Notes under the pieces: model-generated
The model's input: only the letters and a program-made list of their open reading frames with translations
Told to the model about the DNA's origin: nothing
The model's database searches: none
Origin: Woeseiaceae bacterium
Lineage (GTDB): Bacteria > Pseudomonadota > Gammaproteobacteria > Steroidobacterales > Woeseiaceae
Reading direction: 5' to 3'
Assembly (NCBI GenBank): GCA_021773055.1
Contig: JAJFKV010000058.1
Location: 1-54,574 of the forward strand
DNA: 54,574 nucleotides
Part shown: positions 1-8,016 of the stretch, piece after piece
Layout of the letters: each line of letters starts with the position of its first letter
How positions within the stretch are numbered: the stretch's first letter is position 1
Translations under genes and position numbers: made by a program

Positions 1-17
1 ACGATGCCTTGACTCAT
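1..17 (-). CDS. pntB: NAD(P) transhydrogenase subunit beta, first codons only
   Basis: A minus-strand ATG at 17-15 opens a frame that reads M-S-Q-G-I and runs off the left edge. It starts 10 bases after the pntA stop codon, and a purine-rich GAGG/GGGAAG stretch lies just before it. In enterobacteria and relatives pntB directly follows pntA and encodes the membrane and NADP(H)-binding half of the proton-pumping transhydrogenase. Only five codons are visible, so the call rests on position and on the short match to the usual start of PntB (MSxGxV). Confidence 0.6.
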
Positions 18-27
18 CTTCCCGACC

Positions 28-1563
28 TCACTTACGGAACATTTCAAGCATACGACGCGTGACGGCGAAGCCGCCCGCGATGTTAATGCTCGTTACAAGA
101 ACGGTAGCGGCGGCGATCCACATGATCGTCGTGTTCGTCGCACTAATTTGTAATAAGGCACCAATCACGATGATGCTCGATATCGCATTCGTTACGCTCA
201 TCAATGGAGTGTGCAGCGCCGGCGATACATTCCAGATCACCATGTAGCCCACGAAGCAGGCCAGCACGAAGACTGTGAAATGCGCCATGAATGACTCTGG
301 CGCAACCGCGCCCAGTCCGAGCAGTGCTAACCCACCGACTAACATTCCGATGATCGGACCGGCGACAGAAGGTTCTTCTTTTGCGATCGCCGGTGCCGGC
401 GCGGGCTCAGCTTTGGCTGGAGCAGCGGAAAGTTTCGGCGCAGGTGGCGGCCAGGTCGTCTCACCGTCCTTGCAGACGGTTGCGCCACGAACGACTTCGT
501 CCTCGAAATCGACGACGATATTGCCGTCCTTTTCTGGTGTCATGTCGGTGAGCAGATGTCGCAGGTTGGTCGCATACAATTGACTCGACTGTGCGGCCAG
601 GCGACTGGGCAAATCGGTGTAACCGATAATCGAGACACCATTGTCTGTCTTAACAATCATTTCCGGCTCGGTGAGTTCGCAGTTACCACCTTGCTCGGCT
701 GCCAGATCGACGATGACACTACCATCCTTCATCGAATGAACCATGTCTGCAGTGATAAGCTCCGGCGCTGGTCGGCCGGGGATCAATGCGGTCGTGATAA
801 TAATATCGACGTCCTTCGCCTGCTCCGCGAACAAAGCCATCTCCGCCTTAATGAACTCTTCGCTCATTGTCTTTGCGTAGCCGCCCTCACCGGAACCGTC
901 TTCATCGTCTTCGAAGTCGAGCATCAGGAACTCGGCGTCCATACTCTCGACCTGCTCTTTGACTTCGGGGCGAGTATCAAAAGCGCGCACGATGGCGCCC
1001 ATGCTCTTCGCAGCACCAATTGCGGCAAGACCCGCGACGCCGGCGCCAATCACCATAACTTTGGCAGGTGGCACTTTACCGGCAGCAGTAATCTGACCCG
1101 TGAAGAATCGTCCGAAGTGTTGCGCGGCTTCGACTATCGCCCGATAACCCGCAATGTTGGCCATCGAACTCAGGGCATCCATTTTCTGGGCGCGCGAGAT
1201 ACGGGGCACACTGTCCATCGCCATCGCGGTCACACCGCCGTCCGTCAGCTGCTTGAGCAGCTCGGGATTCTGACCAGGCCAGAGGAAACTGATGAGGGTC
1301 TGGTCAGCGCGCAGCTTGTTCGCTTCGTCGCCTTCGGGGGCCCTTACTTTTAGTATCACATCAGATTGCGACCAGATGTCGTCCGTTGCTGCGATGTCGC
1401 AACCAGCCTCTTTGTAAGAAGCATCTGAATAGTTCGCTGCGGCACCAGCTGCCGATTCAACGGCTACTTCAAAGCCCAGCTTGATTAGTTGTGCGGCGAC
1501 GTCAGGTGTCGTTGCGACACGTCGTTCACCCGCGTGAATCTCTTTCGGTACACCGATTTTCAT
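28..1563 (-). CDS. pntA: Proton-translocating NAD(P) transhydrogenase subunit alpha
   Basis: This protein couples hydride transfer from NADH to NADP+ with inward proton flow across the inner membrane. The 511 residues match the long single-chain alpha subunit (about 510 in Escherichia coli). The N-terminus reads MKIGVPKEI, the classic alanine dehydrogenase/PNT opening. A Rossmann glycine motif ([16 protein letters not shown]) lies near residue 170, a Pro/Ala linker near 390, and four hydrophobic segments fill the C-terminal 110 residues. The frame is open for 20 more codons upstream, but the ATG at 1563 has a GGAG ribosome site eight bases before it and matches the family start. pntB follows at once. 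A hairpin upstream could cover the ribosome site (see 1566-1608). Confidence 0.96.
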   Translation of the reverse strand: MKIGVPKEIHAGERRVATTPDVAAQLIKLGFEVAVESAAGAAANYSDASYKEAGCDIAATDDIWSQSDVILKVRAPEGDEANKLRADQTLISFLWPGQNPELLKQLTDGGVTAMAMDSVPRISRAQKMDALSSMANIAGYRAIVEAAQHFGRFFTGQITAAGKVPPAKVMVIGAGVAGLAAIGAAKSMGAIVRAFDTRPEVKEQVESMDAEFLMLDFEDDEDGSGEGGYAKTMSEEFIKAEMALFAEQAKDVDIIITTALIPGRPAPELITADMVHSMKDGSVIVDLAAEQGGNCELTEPEMIVKTDNGVSIIGYTDLPSRLAAQSSQLYATNLRHLLTDMTPEKDGNIVVDFEDEVVRGATVCKDGETTWPPPAPKLSAAPAKAEPAPAPAIAKEEPSVAGPIIGMLVGGLALLGLGAVAPESFMAHFTVFVLACFVGYMVIWNVSPALHTPLMSVTNAISSIIVIGALLQISATNTTIMWIAAATVLVTSINIAGGFAVTRRMLEMFRK

Positions 1564-1565
1564 GT

Positions 1566-1608
1566 AGACCACTCCATTTGGACTGCGGCAGTTTAACGGA
1601 GGTGGTCT
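1566..1608 (-). promoter_or_regulatory. Hairpin in the pntA leader that would mask its ribosome site
   Basis: On the minus strand AGACCACCTCC (1608-1598) can pair with GGAGTGGTCT (1575-1566) with one bulged C. The second arm contains the GGAG used by pntA. The 22-base loop holds a smaller CTGC/GCAG stem. It has no U-run, so it is not a plain terminator. A role in translation control is inference from the pairing alone. Confidence 0.4.
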
Positions 1609-1646
1609 TACGGCACAAAGCAAACCGAATACGTATTGATCGCATT

Positions 1647-2117
1647 CTAGTCTCGCGTTGCAGGTCTCGGTCGATCCCTCTTTCGGTCACGCGCACGTTG
1701 TCGTTCTTCGGGCGTCATTTTCCGGTAACGGTCAAGCATGCGTTGCCGGCGTTCATGGTCCATGCGCTTGAAACGACGATAGTTTTCGCGAATTCGTCGC
1801 TGTTCTTCGGCGGGCAGGTCTCGGTAGACCTCATATCGATCACGAATCAGGTTCCTTCGCTCGTCGGACAATTGACGCCAGCTCGTAAAGCGAGCCCGGG
1901 CTTCCCGGCGCTGCTCCGGTGACATTTCTACCCAATGGCTGGCGCCGCGCAACAAGCGTTCCCGTCGCTGCGGCGGAATGTTGTCCCACTCTGCCGCAAA
2001 CTCGGCCAATACTTCCTGCTGCAATGTATTCAGGCTGGACCAGGAAATTTCATCGGCTGCGAACGACAGCGAGCTGATTAGCAGCATGGCTGTCCCCACA
2101 ATGAATTTAGCTTTCAT
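1647..2117 (-). CDS. DUF3106-type secreted protein
   Basis: This is a 156-residue protein with a signal peptide ([20 protein letters not shown], cleavage after AFA-like site near residue 20). The mature part is rich in Arg, Glu and Gln and repeats a pattern of the type LPxEERRRIRxxYRRF / [12 protein letters not shown], as in DUF3106 proteins, which are usually found downstream of an ECF sigma factor and a DUF3619 gene. The frame is open for 64 codons upstream, but that part is a shadow of the preceding gene; the ATG at 2117 opens a proper signal peptide and overlaps the upstream stop by 11 bases, so translation is probably coupled. The molecular function is not known. The repeats suggest a helical, possibly polyanion-binding periplasmic protein. 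Confidence 0.75.
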   Translation of the reverse strand: MKAKFIVGTAMLLISSLSFAADEISWSSLNTLQQEVLAEFAAEWDNIPPQRRERLLRGASHWVEMSPEQRREARARFTSWRQLSDERRNLIRDRYEVYRDLPAEEQRRIRENYRRFKRMDHERRQRMLDRYRKMTPEERQRARDRKRDRPRPATRD

Positions 2118-2352
2118 CTTCCGTCTCCGTCGATTCTTCACCTTCTGGTACGGGATCGCTCCGTTCCTCGTTATCGGCCACCGCATCACCATCGAGCAGC
2201 TGCCAGTCTTCATCCGTTTCTTCCCACATCCCCAGATATTCCAAAAACTCCATATCCGGAACCTCTTCCTCCTCTGCAACGACGCTCCCCGAGCCGCACA
2301 GCGTGACACCGCACAGCAATGTTTGCAGTCCGCGATTAACCAAGGTTTCCAT
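2107..2352 (-). CDS. Small secreted acidic protein of the sigma-factor operon
   Basis: This 81-residue ORF has a short hydrophobic signal-like start (METLVNRGLQTLLCGVTLCG) and a mature part made mostly of Glu and Asp ([14 protein letters not shown] at the end). It overlaps the upstream DUF3619-like gene by 17 bases and the downstream DUF3106 gene by 11 bases, in a different frame from each. This nested spacing supports a real, coupled gene. The strongly acidic chain next to a strongly basic partner (DUF3106 protein) suggests that the two could bind each other, but this is inference. I do not recognise a family. Confidence 0.6.
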   Translation of the reverse strand: METLVNRGLQTLLCGVTLCGSGSVVAEEEEVPDMEFLEYLGMWEETDEDWQLLDGDAVADNEERSDPVPEGEESTETEDES

Positions 2353-2692
2353 CGCCTGTCAGATCTTCTGTATCAAGCCAGCTGTAAAACTCAAGCTCTT
2401 CAAGCATCTCGATGCTTTCTTCGCTCAGCAGTATCTCGAGGTCTGCCGCAGACGCTGCGATTACATCCGCATCGCCGGGTCCTTGCTGCATAACCAGTAC
2501 CAGCAAGACCGCTGCCACCGCGCCGGTCGCAGGCATCCATCGCAGCCATTGCCGGACAGGCTCTCTGGCCGCAGCAAGCGCGGCCTGCCGACCGCGATTC
2601 AGTCGCGATAACGTAGCCGCATCAAGTCCATCGACCGACTGGTCGAATGCCTGTTTCGCCTCTTTCGCAAGTTGCTCGTCAGTTTTGTTCAC
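2336..2692 (-). CDS. DUF3619-like single-pass membrane protein, possible anti-sigma factor
   Basis: This 118-residue protein has a hydrophilic N-terminal half (about 50 residues), one transmembrane segment (AVAAVLLVLVMQQ, residues about 57-70) and an acidic C-terminal part with an LEILLSEESIEMLEELEFY stretch. The layout, cytoplasmic N-terminus plus one membrane span, directly behind an ECF sigma factor, resembles DUF3619 proteins and suggests an anti-sigma role; no zinc-binding HxxxCxxC motif is present. Its GTG start overlaps the sigma factor stop (GTGA), which argues for translational coupling and a fixed ratio of the two. The family assignment is tentative, the operon position is clear. 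Confidence 0.65.
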   Translation of the reverse strand: MNKTDEQLAKEAKQAFDQSVDGLDAATLSRLNRGRQAALAAAREPVRQWLRWMPATGAVAAVLLVLVMQQGPGDADVIAASAADLEILLSEESIEMLEELEFYSWLDTEDLTGDGNLG

Positions 2693-3294
2693 TGCCAGTG
2701 TTCTCCCAACCTTTCCCGCAGCGCATGTACCGCCCGCGAATAGTGCGTCTTGACGCTCCCCTGACTGCAGCCCATAGCCACAGCGGTCCCCGCAACGTCA
2801 AGACACTCAAATGTTCTCAGCATGAACGCCTCCCGCTGCCGGGTCGGTAAATCATGCACAGCAAGCTCCAGGTCCCGCATGGCCTCAGAGTTCTGCAATT
2901 CCTCATCCGGCGAGCGACCAATCGGATCCGGCGCTGCCGCAATAACATCCTGATCATCGTCGTCGGACTTCGATTTTTGAAACCATACCATCACGCGATT
3001 TCTCACCGCCTGACGTCGGTGCCAGTCCCGCACACCGTTTTGAAGAATTCGATAAAACAACGGCGTCCACTCGTCACTGCTGCGGCCACTGTAGTTACGC
3101 GTAAGCTTGATCATCGCGTCCTGCACCAGATCAAGCGCCTCGTCCCGGTCACGCACGGCAATTTCGGCGATACGCAACGCACGCCTTTCAACCTCGGCCA
3201 GAAACTCACCAAGTTGCCGCTCCTTTTGCAGTGTCCGTGCTCCCGTCGGCTTCGCTGTGCACGATACCGCATAATTCAGCGAGTCTACCGTCAT
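2689..3294 (-). CDS. ECF-type RNA polymerase sigma factor
   Basis: This 201-residue protein carries both ECF sigma domains. Region 2 includes RDRDEALDLVQDAMIKLTRNY, and region 4 includes LPTRQREAFMLRTFE and a helix-turn-helix with MGCSQGSVKTHYSRAVHALRERL. An Asp/Ser-rich linker (SKSDDDDQD) joins them. The frame is open for 62 codons further upstream, but that part runs into the priA leader and has no sigma-like sequence; the ATG at 3294 follows an AAGGGA purine stretch and was chosen. It heads an operon with the DUF3619-like, acidic and DUF3106 genes, all overlapping. Such groups usually respond to envelope state and control their own operon, which is inference here. Confidence 0.9.
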   Translation of the reverse strand: MTVDSLNYAVSCTAKPTGARTLQKERQLGEFLAEVERRALRIAEIAVRDRDEALDLVQDAMIKLTRNYSGRSSDEWTPLFYRILQNGVRDWHRRQAVRNRVMVWFQKSKSDDDDQDVIAAAPDPIGRSPDEELQNSEAMRDLELAVHDLPTRQREAFMLRTFECLDVAGTAVAMGCSQGSVKTHYSRAVHALRERLGEHWQ

Positions 3295-3405
3295 ATCCCT
3301 TGACTCCACCACGTGGTGATCTAAGTTGTCTCTCCTGTTTAACGCGTGAGAGCGCCCGGAGTTGACAGGTCTGGACACGAAAACCACAGGATTATGTAAA
3401 ACATC

Positions 3406-5613
3406 GTGAGCGATAGCCCCATACTGAAAATAGCGGTCAACGTGCCACTGTCCCTCGAATTCGACTACCTTCCCCCACAAAAGGGGTCAGACCCCTTTGT
3501 GGGTTGCCGTGTCCGGCTGCCGTTCGGACGCCGCGAGCAGGTCGGGGTGATACTGGGGTCCGCGCGCGAATCGGACGTCCCGGCCCCGAAACTGAAGCGC
3601 TGCACCGAAATCCTGGACGAGGCTGCAATATTGTCTGCAGCCGACCTGTGGCTGATCCGCTTCACCAGCGACTACTACCATCACCCCATCGGCGAAGTGG
3701 TCGCTGCTGCACTACCGTCGCTGCTACGTCAGGGCAAGCCATTGCACCCATTGATCGAAAAAGTGGTCACAACTGATCTGGCCAAACAGACGGACGTCGA
3801 GGCCCTCACGCGGCGAGCACCCAAACAGGCCGAGCTGCTCGAGGCTTTGTTTGATGCCGGCGGCGATGGGCTGGACACCGATTTATTGACCGAGCTGCTG
3901 CCAACCTGGCGCAGAGCTGCAAAAGGTCTCACCGACAAAGGCCTGCTCACGACGTTTGAATCCCGTGCGGAAGAATTTGATGAGCGCCTGGTCACCCCGG
4001 CGACACCGGGCCCGGATCTCAACGCGGATCAACAGCAAGCGCTGTCCGTGTTGCGAAGCAGCGATAAGTTTGGCGCATACCTTCTTGACGGAGTAACGGG
4101 CAGCGGCAAAACCGAGGTTTACCTGCAGCGCGCGCAGGATGTCTTAAGACAAGGCGGGCAAGTGCTGATTTTGGTGCCGGAGATCGGCCTGACACCGCAG
4201 CTTGTTGCTCGTCTCCGCGACCGGCTGGGTATCGAACCTGCGTTGCTGCATTCCGGTTTAAGTAACAGCGCTCGCCTCGCCGCCTGGCGGGCGGCGCGGG
4301 CCGGCGCTGCACATCTAATTGTCGGTACACGCTCAGCTATATTTGCACCGCTCAAGAACCCGGGCCTGATCATCGTCGACGAAGAACATGATCACTCCTT
4401 CAAACAACAGGAGGGACTGCGGTACTCGGCTCGCGATCTCGCCATCGCAAGAGCCAAGTATCTCGACGTCCCCGTGATCCTCGGCAGCGCAACTCCCTCG
4501 CTCGAAATGCTGCAACATTGTCGCACCGGATCCTACGAGCATGTCATCCTGCCAGCGCGGGCCGGCGGTGCGAATCCACCAACCCTGCGACTCATCGATA
4601 CCGTACGCAGGCCAACAACTGACGGTATAAGCGAGCCTCTGGCCGCCGCCATTCATCAGCACCTGGACAGCGACGGGCAGGTCTTGATCTTCCTGAACCG
4701 GCGCGGCTTTGCGCCCACATTGATTTGCAACAGTTGCGGACACATCGCCGGATGTGAGCGCTGCGACTCACGCCTGACAGTGCATGCGGGCAGCAAGCAA
4801 TTGCGCTGCCATCACTGTGGTATGTGCAGAGCGCTTGTAGAGAATTGCGACGAATGCGGCGAGCGAGTCCGGCCACTCGGCGAAGGCACCGAACGCCTGG
4901 AAGAGTCGCTCTGCGATCGCTTTCCCGATGCCGTTATTCGGCGCATCGACAGTGACAGCACGCAACGCAAGGGCGCCATGCACGAGGCGCTTGAGAGCGC
5001 GACGCTCGGCCATGCGAATATTCTGGTTGGTACGCAAATGCTCTCCAAAGGACACCACTTCCCCAGGCTCTCGCTGGTCGGCGTAGTGAATGCTGATCAG
5101 GGACTGTTCGGCACAGACTTTCGTAGCGCAGAGCGTATGGCACAATCGATTATTCAGGTGGCGGGCCGCGCCGGTCGTGAACGCCGTAACGGCGAGGTTC
5201 TCATCCAGACAGCTTTCCCCGAGAACGAGTTCTGGAAGACTTTGATCGAGGGCGGCTATCGGCAGATTTCGGACAACGCTCTTGCCGAACGCGAAGTTAC
5301 TCGTTGGCCGCCATTTACGCGTCTCGCGCTGTTGCGGTCTGCGGCCCATCGGCAGACCGACGCGCATCGCATTCTCGAGGTTGCACGACATCATCTCGCG
5401 GCCAGGACGACCGAGACACTTCGTGTACTCGGCCCGGTCGATGCGCCGATGGCTCGCAAGGCAGGCCGGTACCGGGCGCAGCTGTTGCTGCAGAGCAGCG
5501 ACCGCTCGACCTTGCACCGCGTGCTCAGGGAGCTTCGACCGATTTTGGAGAAGGACCCCGCTGCCCGCAAAGCTCGCTGGTCGATTGATGTGGACCCGGT
5601 TGAGCTTTTTTGA
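3406..5613 (+). CDS. priA: Primosomal replication restart helicase PriA
   Basis: PriA recognises stalled forks and D-loops and reloads the replicative helicase. The 735-residue chain is close to the usual 730. The N-terminal DNA-binding part has GCRVRLPFGRR; Walker A is GVTGSGKT near residue 228; the DEAH-like box is DEEHD near 325; helicase motif III is GSATPS; the zinc domain has paired CxxC motifs (CNSCG, CERC, CHHCG, CDECG) between about 441 and 490; and the end carries QVAGRAGR. The start is GTG at 3406, overlapping no other gene, with only a weak ribosome site. Residues about 24-32 (QKGSDPFVG) come from a palindromic repeat inserted in frame (see 3474-3503) at a loop that is shorter in E. 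coli PriA. All catalytic motifs are intact. Confidence 0.97.
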   Translation: MSDSPILKIAVNVPLSLEFDYLPPQKGSDPFVGCRVRLPFGRREQVGVILGSARESDVPAPKLKRCTEILDEAAILSAADLWLIRFTSDYYHHPIGEVVAAALPSLLRQGKPLHPLIEKVVTTDLAKQTDVEALTRRAPKQAELLEALFDAGGDGLDTDLLTELLPTWRRAAKGLTDKGLLTTFESRAEEFDERLVTPATPGPDLNADQQQALSVLRSSDKFGAYLLDGVTGSGKTEVYLQRAQDVLRQGGQVLILVPEIGLTPQLVARLRDRLGIEPALLHSGLSNSARLAAWRAARAGAAHLIVGTRSAIFAPLKNPGLIIVDEEHDHSFKQQEGLRYSARDLAIARAKYLDVPVILGSATPSLEMLQHCRTGSYEHVILPARAGGANPPTLRLIDTVRRPTTDGISEPLAAAIHQHLDSDGQVLIFLNRRGFAPTLICNSCGHIAGCERCDSRLTVHAGSKQLRCHHCGMCRALVENCDECGERVRPLGEGTERLEESLCDRFPDAVIRRIDSDSTQRKGAMHEALESATLGHANILVGTQMLSKGHHFPRLSLVGVVNADQGLFGTDFRSAERMAQSIIQVAGRAGRERRNGEVLIQTAFPENEFWKTLIEGGYRQISDNALAEREVTRWPPFTRLALLRSAAHRQTDAHRILEVARHHLAARTTETLRVLGPVDAPMARKAGRYRAQLLLQSSDRSTLHRVLRELRPILEKDPAARKARWSIDVDPVELF
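3474..3503 (+). repeat. GGGGTCAGACCCC-type palindrome inserted in priA
   Basis: The arms CCCACAAAAGGGG and CCCCTTTGTGGG flank a TCAGA centre, with one unpaired A. The core AAGGGGTCAGACCCCTTT recurs as AAGGGGCCAGACCCCTCTT at 54482-54500. In both copies the same reading frame is used (K-G-S/P-D-P). This core resembles the dispersed palindromes often found with REP-associated transposases in many proteobacteria; no such transposase is in the window. Confidence 0.75.
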
Positions 5614-5683
5614 GTAAAGCTCGTTTTACCAACAGGAATAACCCGGTAGAATTGCCGGCTCGCAAACGCAGGCCAAAACAGCA

Positions 5684-7435
5684 ATGAAGCATATAGTCAC
5701 AAACCTCCTCACTGACGCACTGGCCGAGCTCCCGGGGCTCGCCGCGGCGGCGGCAGAGCTGTCCGTTGACAGCTCGGTCGAGCGCACACGCGATTTAAGC
5801 CATGGCGATTTCGCCAGCAACATCGCCATGCGACTGGCGAAACCTGCGCGTAAGAGTCCGCGAGACATTGCTGGCAGCATCATTAATGCGCTGGGCGACA
5901 ACCACCAGATCGACAAAGTCGAAATCGCCGGCCCCGGATTCATCAATTTCTATTTCAGCCCGTCCGCGTTTCACTCAGAGCTGAAGTCCGTTTTGGACCG
6001 GGGAACGGAGTACGGCAGACGACCGAAGAAAGACGCACCCAGGATACTGCTCGAATTCATATCTGCAAATCCCACCGGCCCACTGCACGTCGGCCATGGG
6101 CGCCTCGCGGCTTTTGGTGCGTCAGTTGGTAACTTGCTGGAAGCTGCCGGCTTCCCCCTGCATCGCGAATACTATCTTAACGATACGGGGCGGCAGATGG
6201 ATATTCTCGGCGCCAGTGTCTGGCTGCGATGGCTTGCGTCACACAAGGTCGATGTGCCGTTCCCGACCGGTGGCTATCGCGGCGATTACATCCACGACAT
6301 CGCCGTAGCAATCGATACCGAGTCGCTGGTACCACCTTCGGCGGCTGACGTACTGCAAGGACTGCCTCCCGATGAGCCCGACGGTGATAAAGAAGAATAC
6401 GTGGAAGCGCTTGTCGCGAAAGCAAAGTCATTGCAGGGAGAGGACGGCTTCGACCAAATCAGGCAACAGGCGCTCGAGTCCATTCGCACCGACATTGAAG
6501 ATGATCTCACGGAGTTCGGCGTCAAAGTCGATAACTGGTACTCGGAGCAAAGCCTGATCAGGACTGGTCGCATCGATGACGCCCTGACCATTCTCGAACA
6601 ACGTGGTTTGCTGTACAAGAAGGACGGCGCCACCTGGTTTCCTGCGACGGATTTTGGCGATGAAAAAGATCGTGTTGTTGTGCGCGAAAACGGCGTCAAG
6701 ACCTACTTCGCGTCCGACATCGCGTATCACTTCGACAAACGAGAGCGCGGCTTCGATTACCTGATCGACATTCTCGGGGCGGACCATCACGGCTACGTGG
6801 CTCGCCTTCGAGCTGGCCTCACTGCGATGGGCTATCAGGGCGATGACCTGGAAGTCGACCTGGTGCAATTCGTGACGCTGTATCGTGGTGGTGAGAAAAT
6901 GCAAATGTCGACCCGTTCGGGCGAGTTCGACACCTTACGGCAATTACGTGCTGAGGTTGGCAACGATGCGGCGCGCTTCTATTACGTCATGCGCTCATCC
7001 GACCAACACCTCGACTTCGATCTCGACGTTGCGAAAACGCAATCGAACGACAATCCGGTGTACTACATTCAGTACGCGCACGCGCGAATTGCTCGAGTGT
7101 TTCGCAAGGCAATTGAGCTGGAAATGAACTGGGATCCTGATAACGGGCGCGCCAATCTCGGCGAGCTGACAACCGCACAGGAAAAGTCGCTTATGTCTGC
7201 CCTGAGCCGCTATCCGGAAATCATTGAGCTGGCGGCGAGAAATCGTGCGCCGCAAACACTGGTTCATTATCTTAGAGATCTCGTCAGCGACTTTCACTCG
7301 AGCTATAGCGCTCACAAGGTCCTTGTTGATGACGCCAAACTGCGCGATGCGCGGCTCACGCTGTACTCAGCAGTAAAGCGTGTGGTTGCGAACGGTCTTA
7401 CGATTCTCGGCATCTCAGCACCCGATCAAATGTAA
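5684..7435 (+). CDS. argS: Arginyl-tRNA synthetase
   Basis: This class I synthetase charges tRNA-Arg. The 583-residue length suits the family (577 in E. coli). The N-terminal Arg-S domain covers about the first 90 residues. The HIGH-type motif appears as HVGHGR near residue 135, preceded by the family signature SANPTGPLHVGH. The KMSKS-type loop is reduced to KMQMSTRSG near 408, a usual form in ArgRS. The C-terminal DALR anticodon-binding domain follows from about 460 and includes HDxxxxY-like sequence near the end (SSYSAHKVLVDD). ATG at 5684 gives the standard start. The stop overlaps the next start (TAATG), so the SPOR gene is probably translated together with argS. Confidence 0.97.
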   Translation: MKHIVTNLLTDALAELPGLAAAAAELSVDSSVERTRDLSHGDFASNIAMRLAKPARKSPRDIAGSIINALGDNHQIDKVEIAGPGFINFYFSPSAFHSELKSVLDRGTEYGRRPKKDAPRILLEFISANPTGPLHVGHGRLAAFGASVGNLLEAAGFPLHREYYLNDTGRQMDILGASVWLRWLASHKVDVPFPTGGYRGDYIHDIAVAIDTESLVPPSAADVLQGLPPDEPDGDKEEYVEALVAKAKSLQGEDGFDQIRQQALESIRTDIEDDLTEFGVKVDNWYSEQSLIRTGRIDDALTILEQRGLLYKKDGATWFPATDFGDEKDRVVVRENGVKTYFASDIAYHFDKRERGFDYLIDILGADHHGYVARLRAGLTAMGYQGDDLEVDLVQFVTLYRGGEKMQMSTRSGEFDTLRQLRAEVGNDAARFYYVMRSSDQHLDFDLDVAKTQSNDNPVYYIQYAHARIARVFRKAIELEMNWDPDNGRANLGELTTAQEKSLMSALSRYPEIIELAARNRAPQTLVHYLRDLVSDFHSSYSAHKVLVDDAKLRDARLTLYSAVKRVVANGLTILGISAPDQM

Positions 7436-8016
7436 TGGCAAAGCGAAGAAAAAAACGCTCCACCCGGCGTACGAAAAAGGACGAGTATCCTGGCTGGCTG
7501 TGGATGATATTCGGTCTTGCGATCGGTTTGTCCGTCGCTTTTGCCGTTTACGTTAAAGACCGCCAGCCAGTGGCCAGCGTTGCGACAGCTCGACCTGATC
7601 CCGCAAGCTTGCAAAGCACAATCGACGATAACGGCGAAGCCCCCGGCGCCGAAGCAGACGAAGCTGAATCACCGGCGTCGCGATTCGATTTTTACACCAT
7701 GCTGCCCGCTTTCGAAATGATCATATCTGACGACGAGCCTGACGTTGATGAGGACGTCGAGCCACAGGCGATCGACGAACCTGGTGTGTATCTGCTGCAG
7801 GCTGGCTCTTTTTCGACACACAATGACGCTGACAGGCGCCGTGCTGAACTGGCCCTGCACGGCATAGAATCTCGCGTGCAGCGCGCGCGTGTAAATGATC
7901 GTGACTATTATCGCGTCTATGTCGGCCCCATCGAAGACCTCGATGAACTCAACGTGACCCGCAGTCGGCTCAGGGCGGCCAGGATTGACGTCATGCGTAT
8001 CCGCCTAGGTGACTAA
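7435..8016 (+). CDS. SPOR-domain membrane protein, FtsN-like
   Basis: This 193-residue bitopic protein has a short basic cytoplasmic tail (MAKRRKKRSTRRTKK), one membrane span (WLWMIFGLAIGLSVAFAVYV, residues about 21-40), a variable acidic periplasmic linker and a C-terminal SPOR domain (about 120-193; YLLQAGSF...DYYRVYVGP). SPOR domains bind denuded septal peptidoglycan. The layout is that of FtsN-type cell-division proteins, and genes of this kind follow argS in many gammaproteobacteria, often annotated as ftsN. It lacks the Gln-rich repeats of E. coli FtsN, so I leave out the symbol. The start overlaps the argS stop, and its stop overlaps the capA-like start. Confidence 0.88.
   Translation: MAKRRKKRSTRRTKKDEYPGWLWMIFGLAIGLSVAFAVYVKDRQPVASVATARPDPASLQSTIDDNGEAPGAEADEAESPASRFDFYTMLPAFEMIISDDEPDVDEDVEPQAIDEPGVYLLQAGSFSTHNDADRRRAELALHGIESRVQRARVNDRDYYRVYVGPIEDLDELNVTRSRLRAARIDVMRIRLGD

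Noticed and set aside
556..1353. 265-codon plus-strand ORF opposite pntA
   Set aside because: It is a mirror frame of pntA, is His/Arg/Cys-rich in an unnatural way and has no signal or domain; pntA on the other strand is certain.
4768..5517. 249-codon minus-strand ORF opposite priA
   Set aside because: It lies fully within priA, whose motifs are intact over this stretch; composition is that of a shadow frame.
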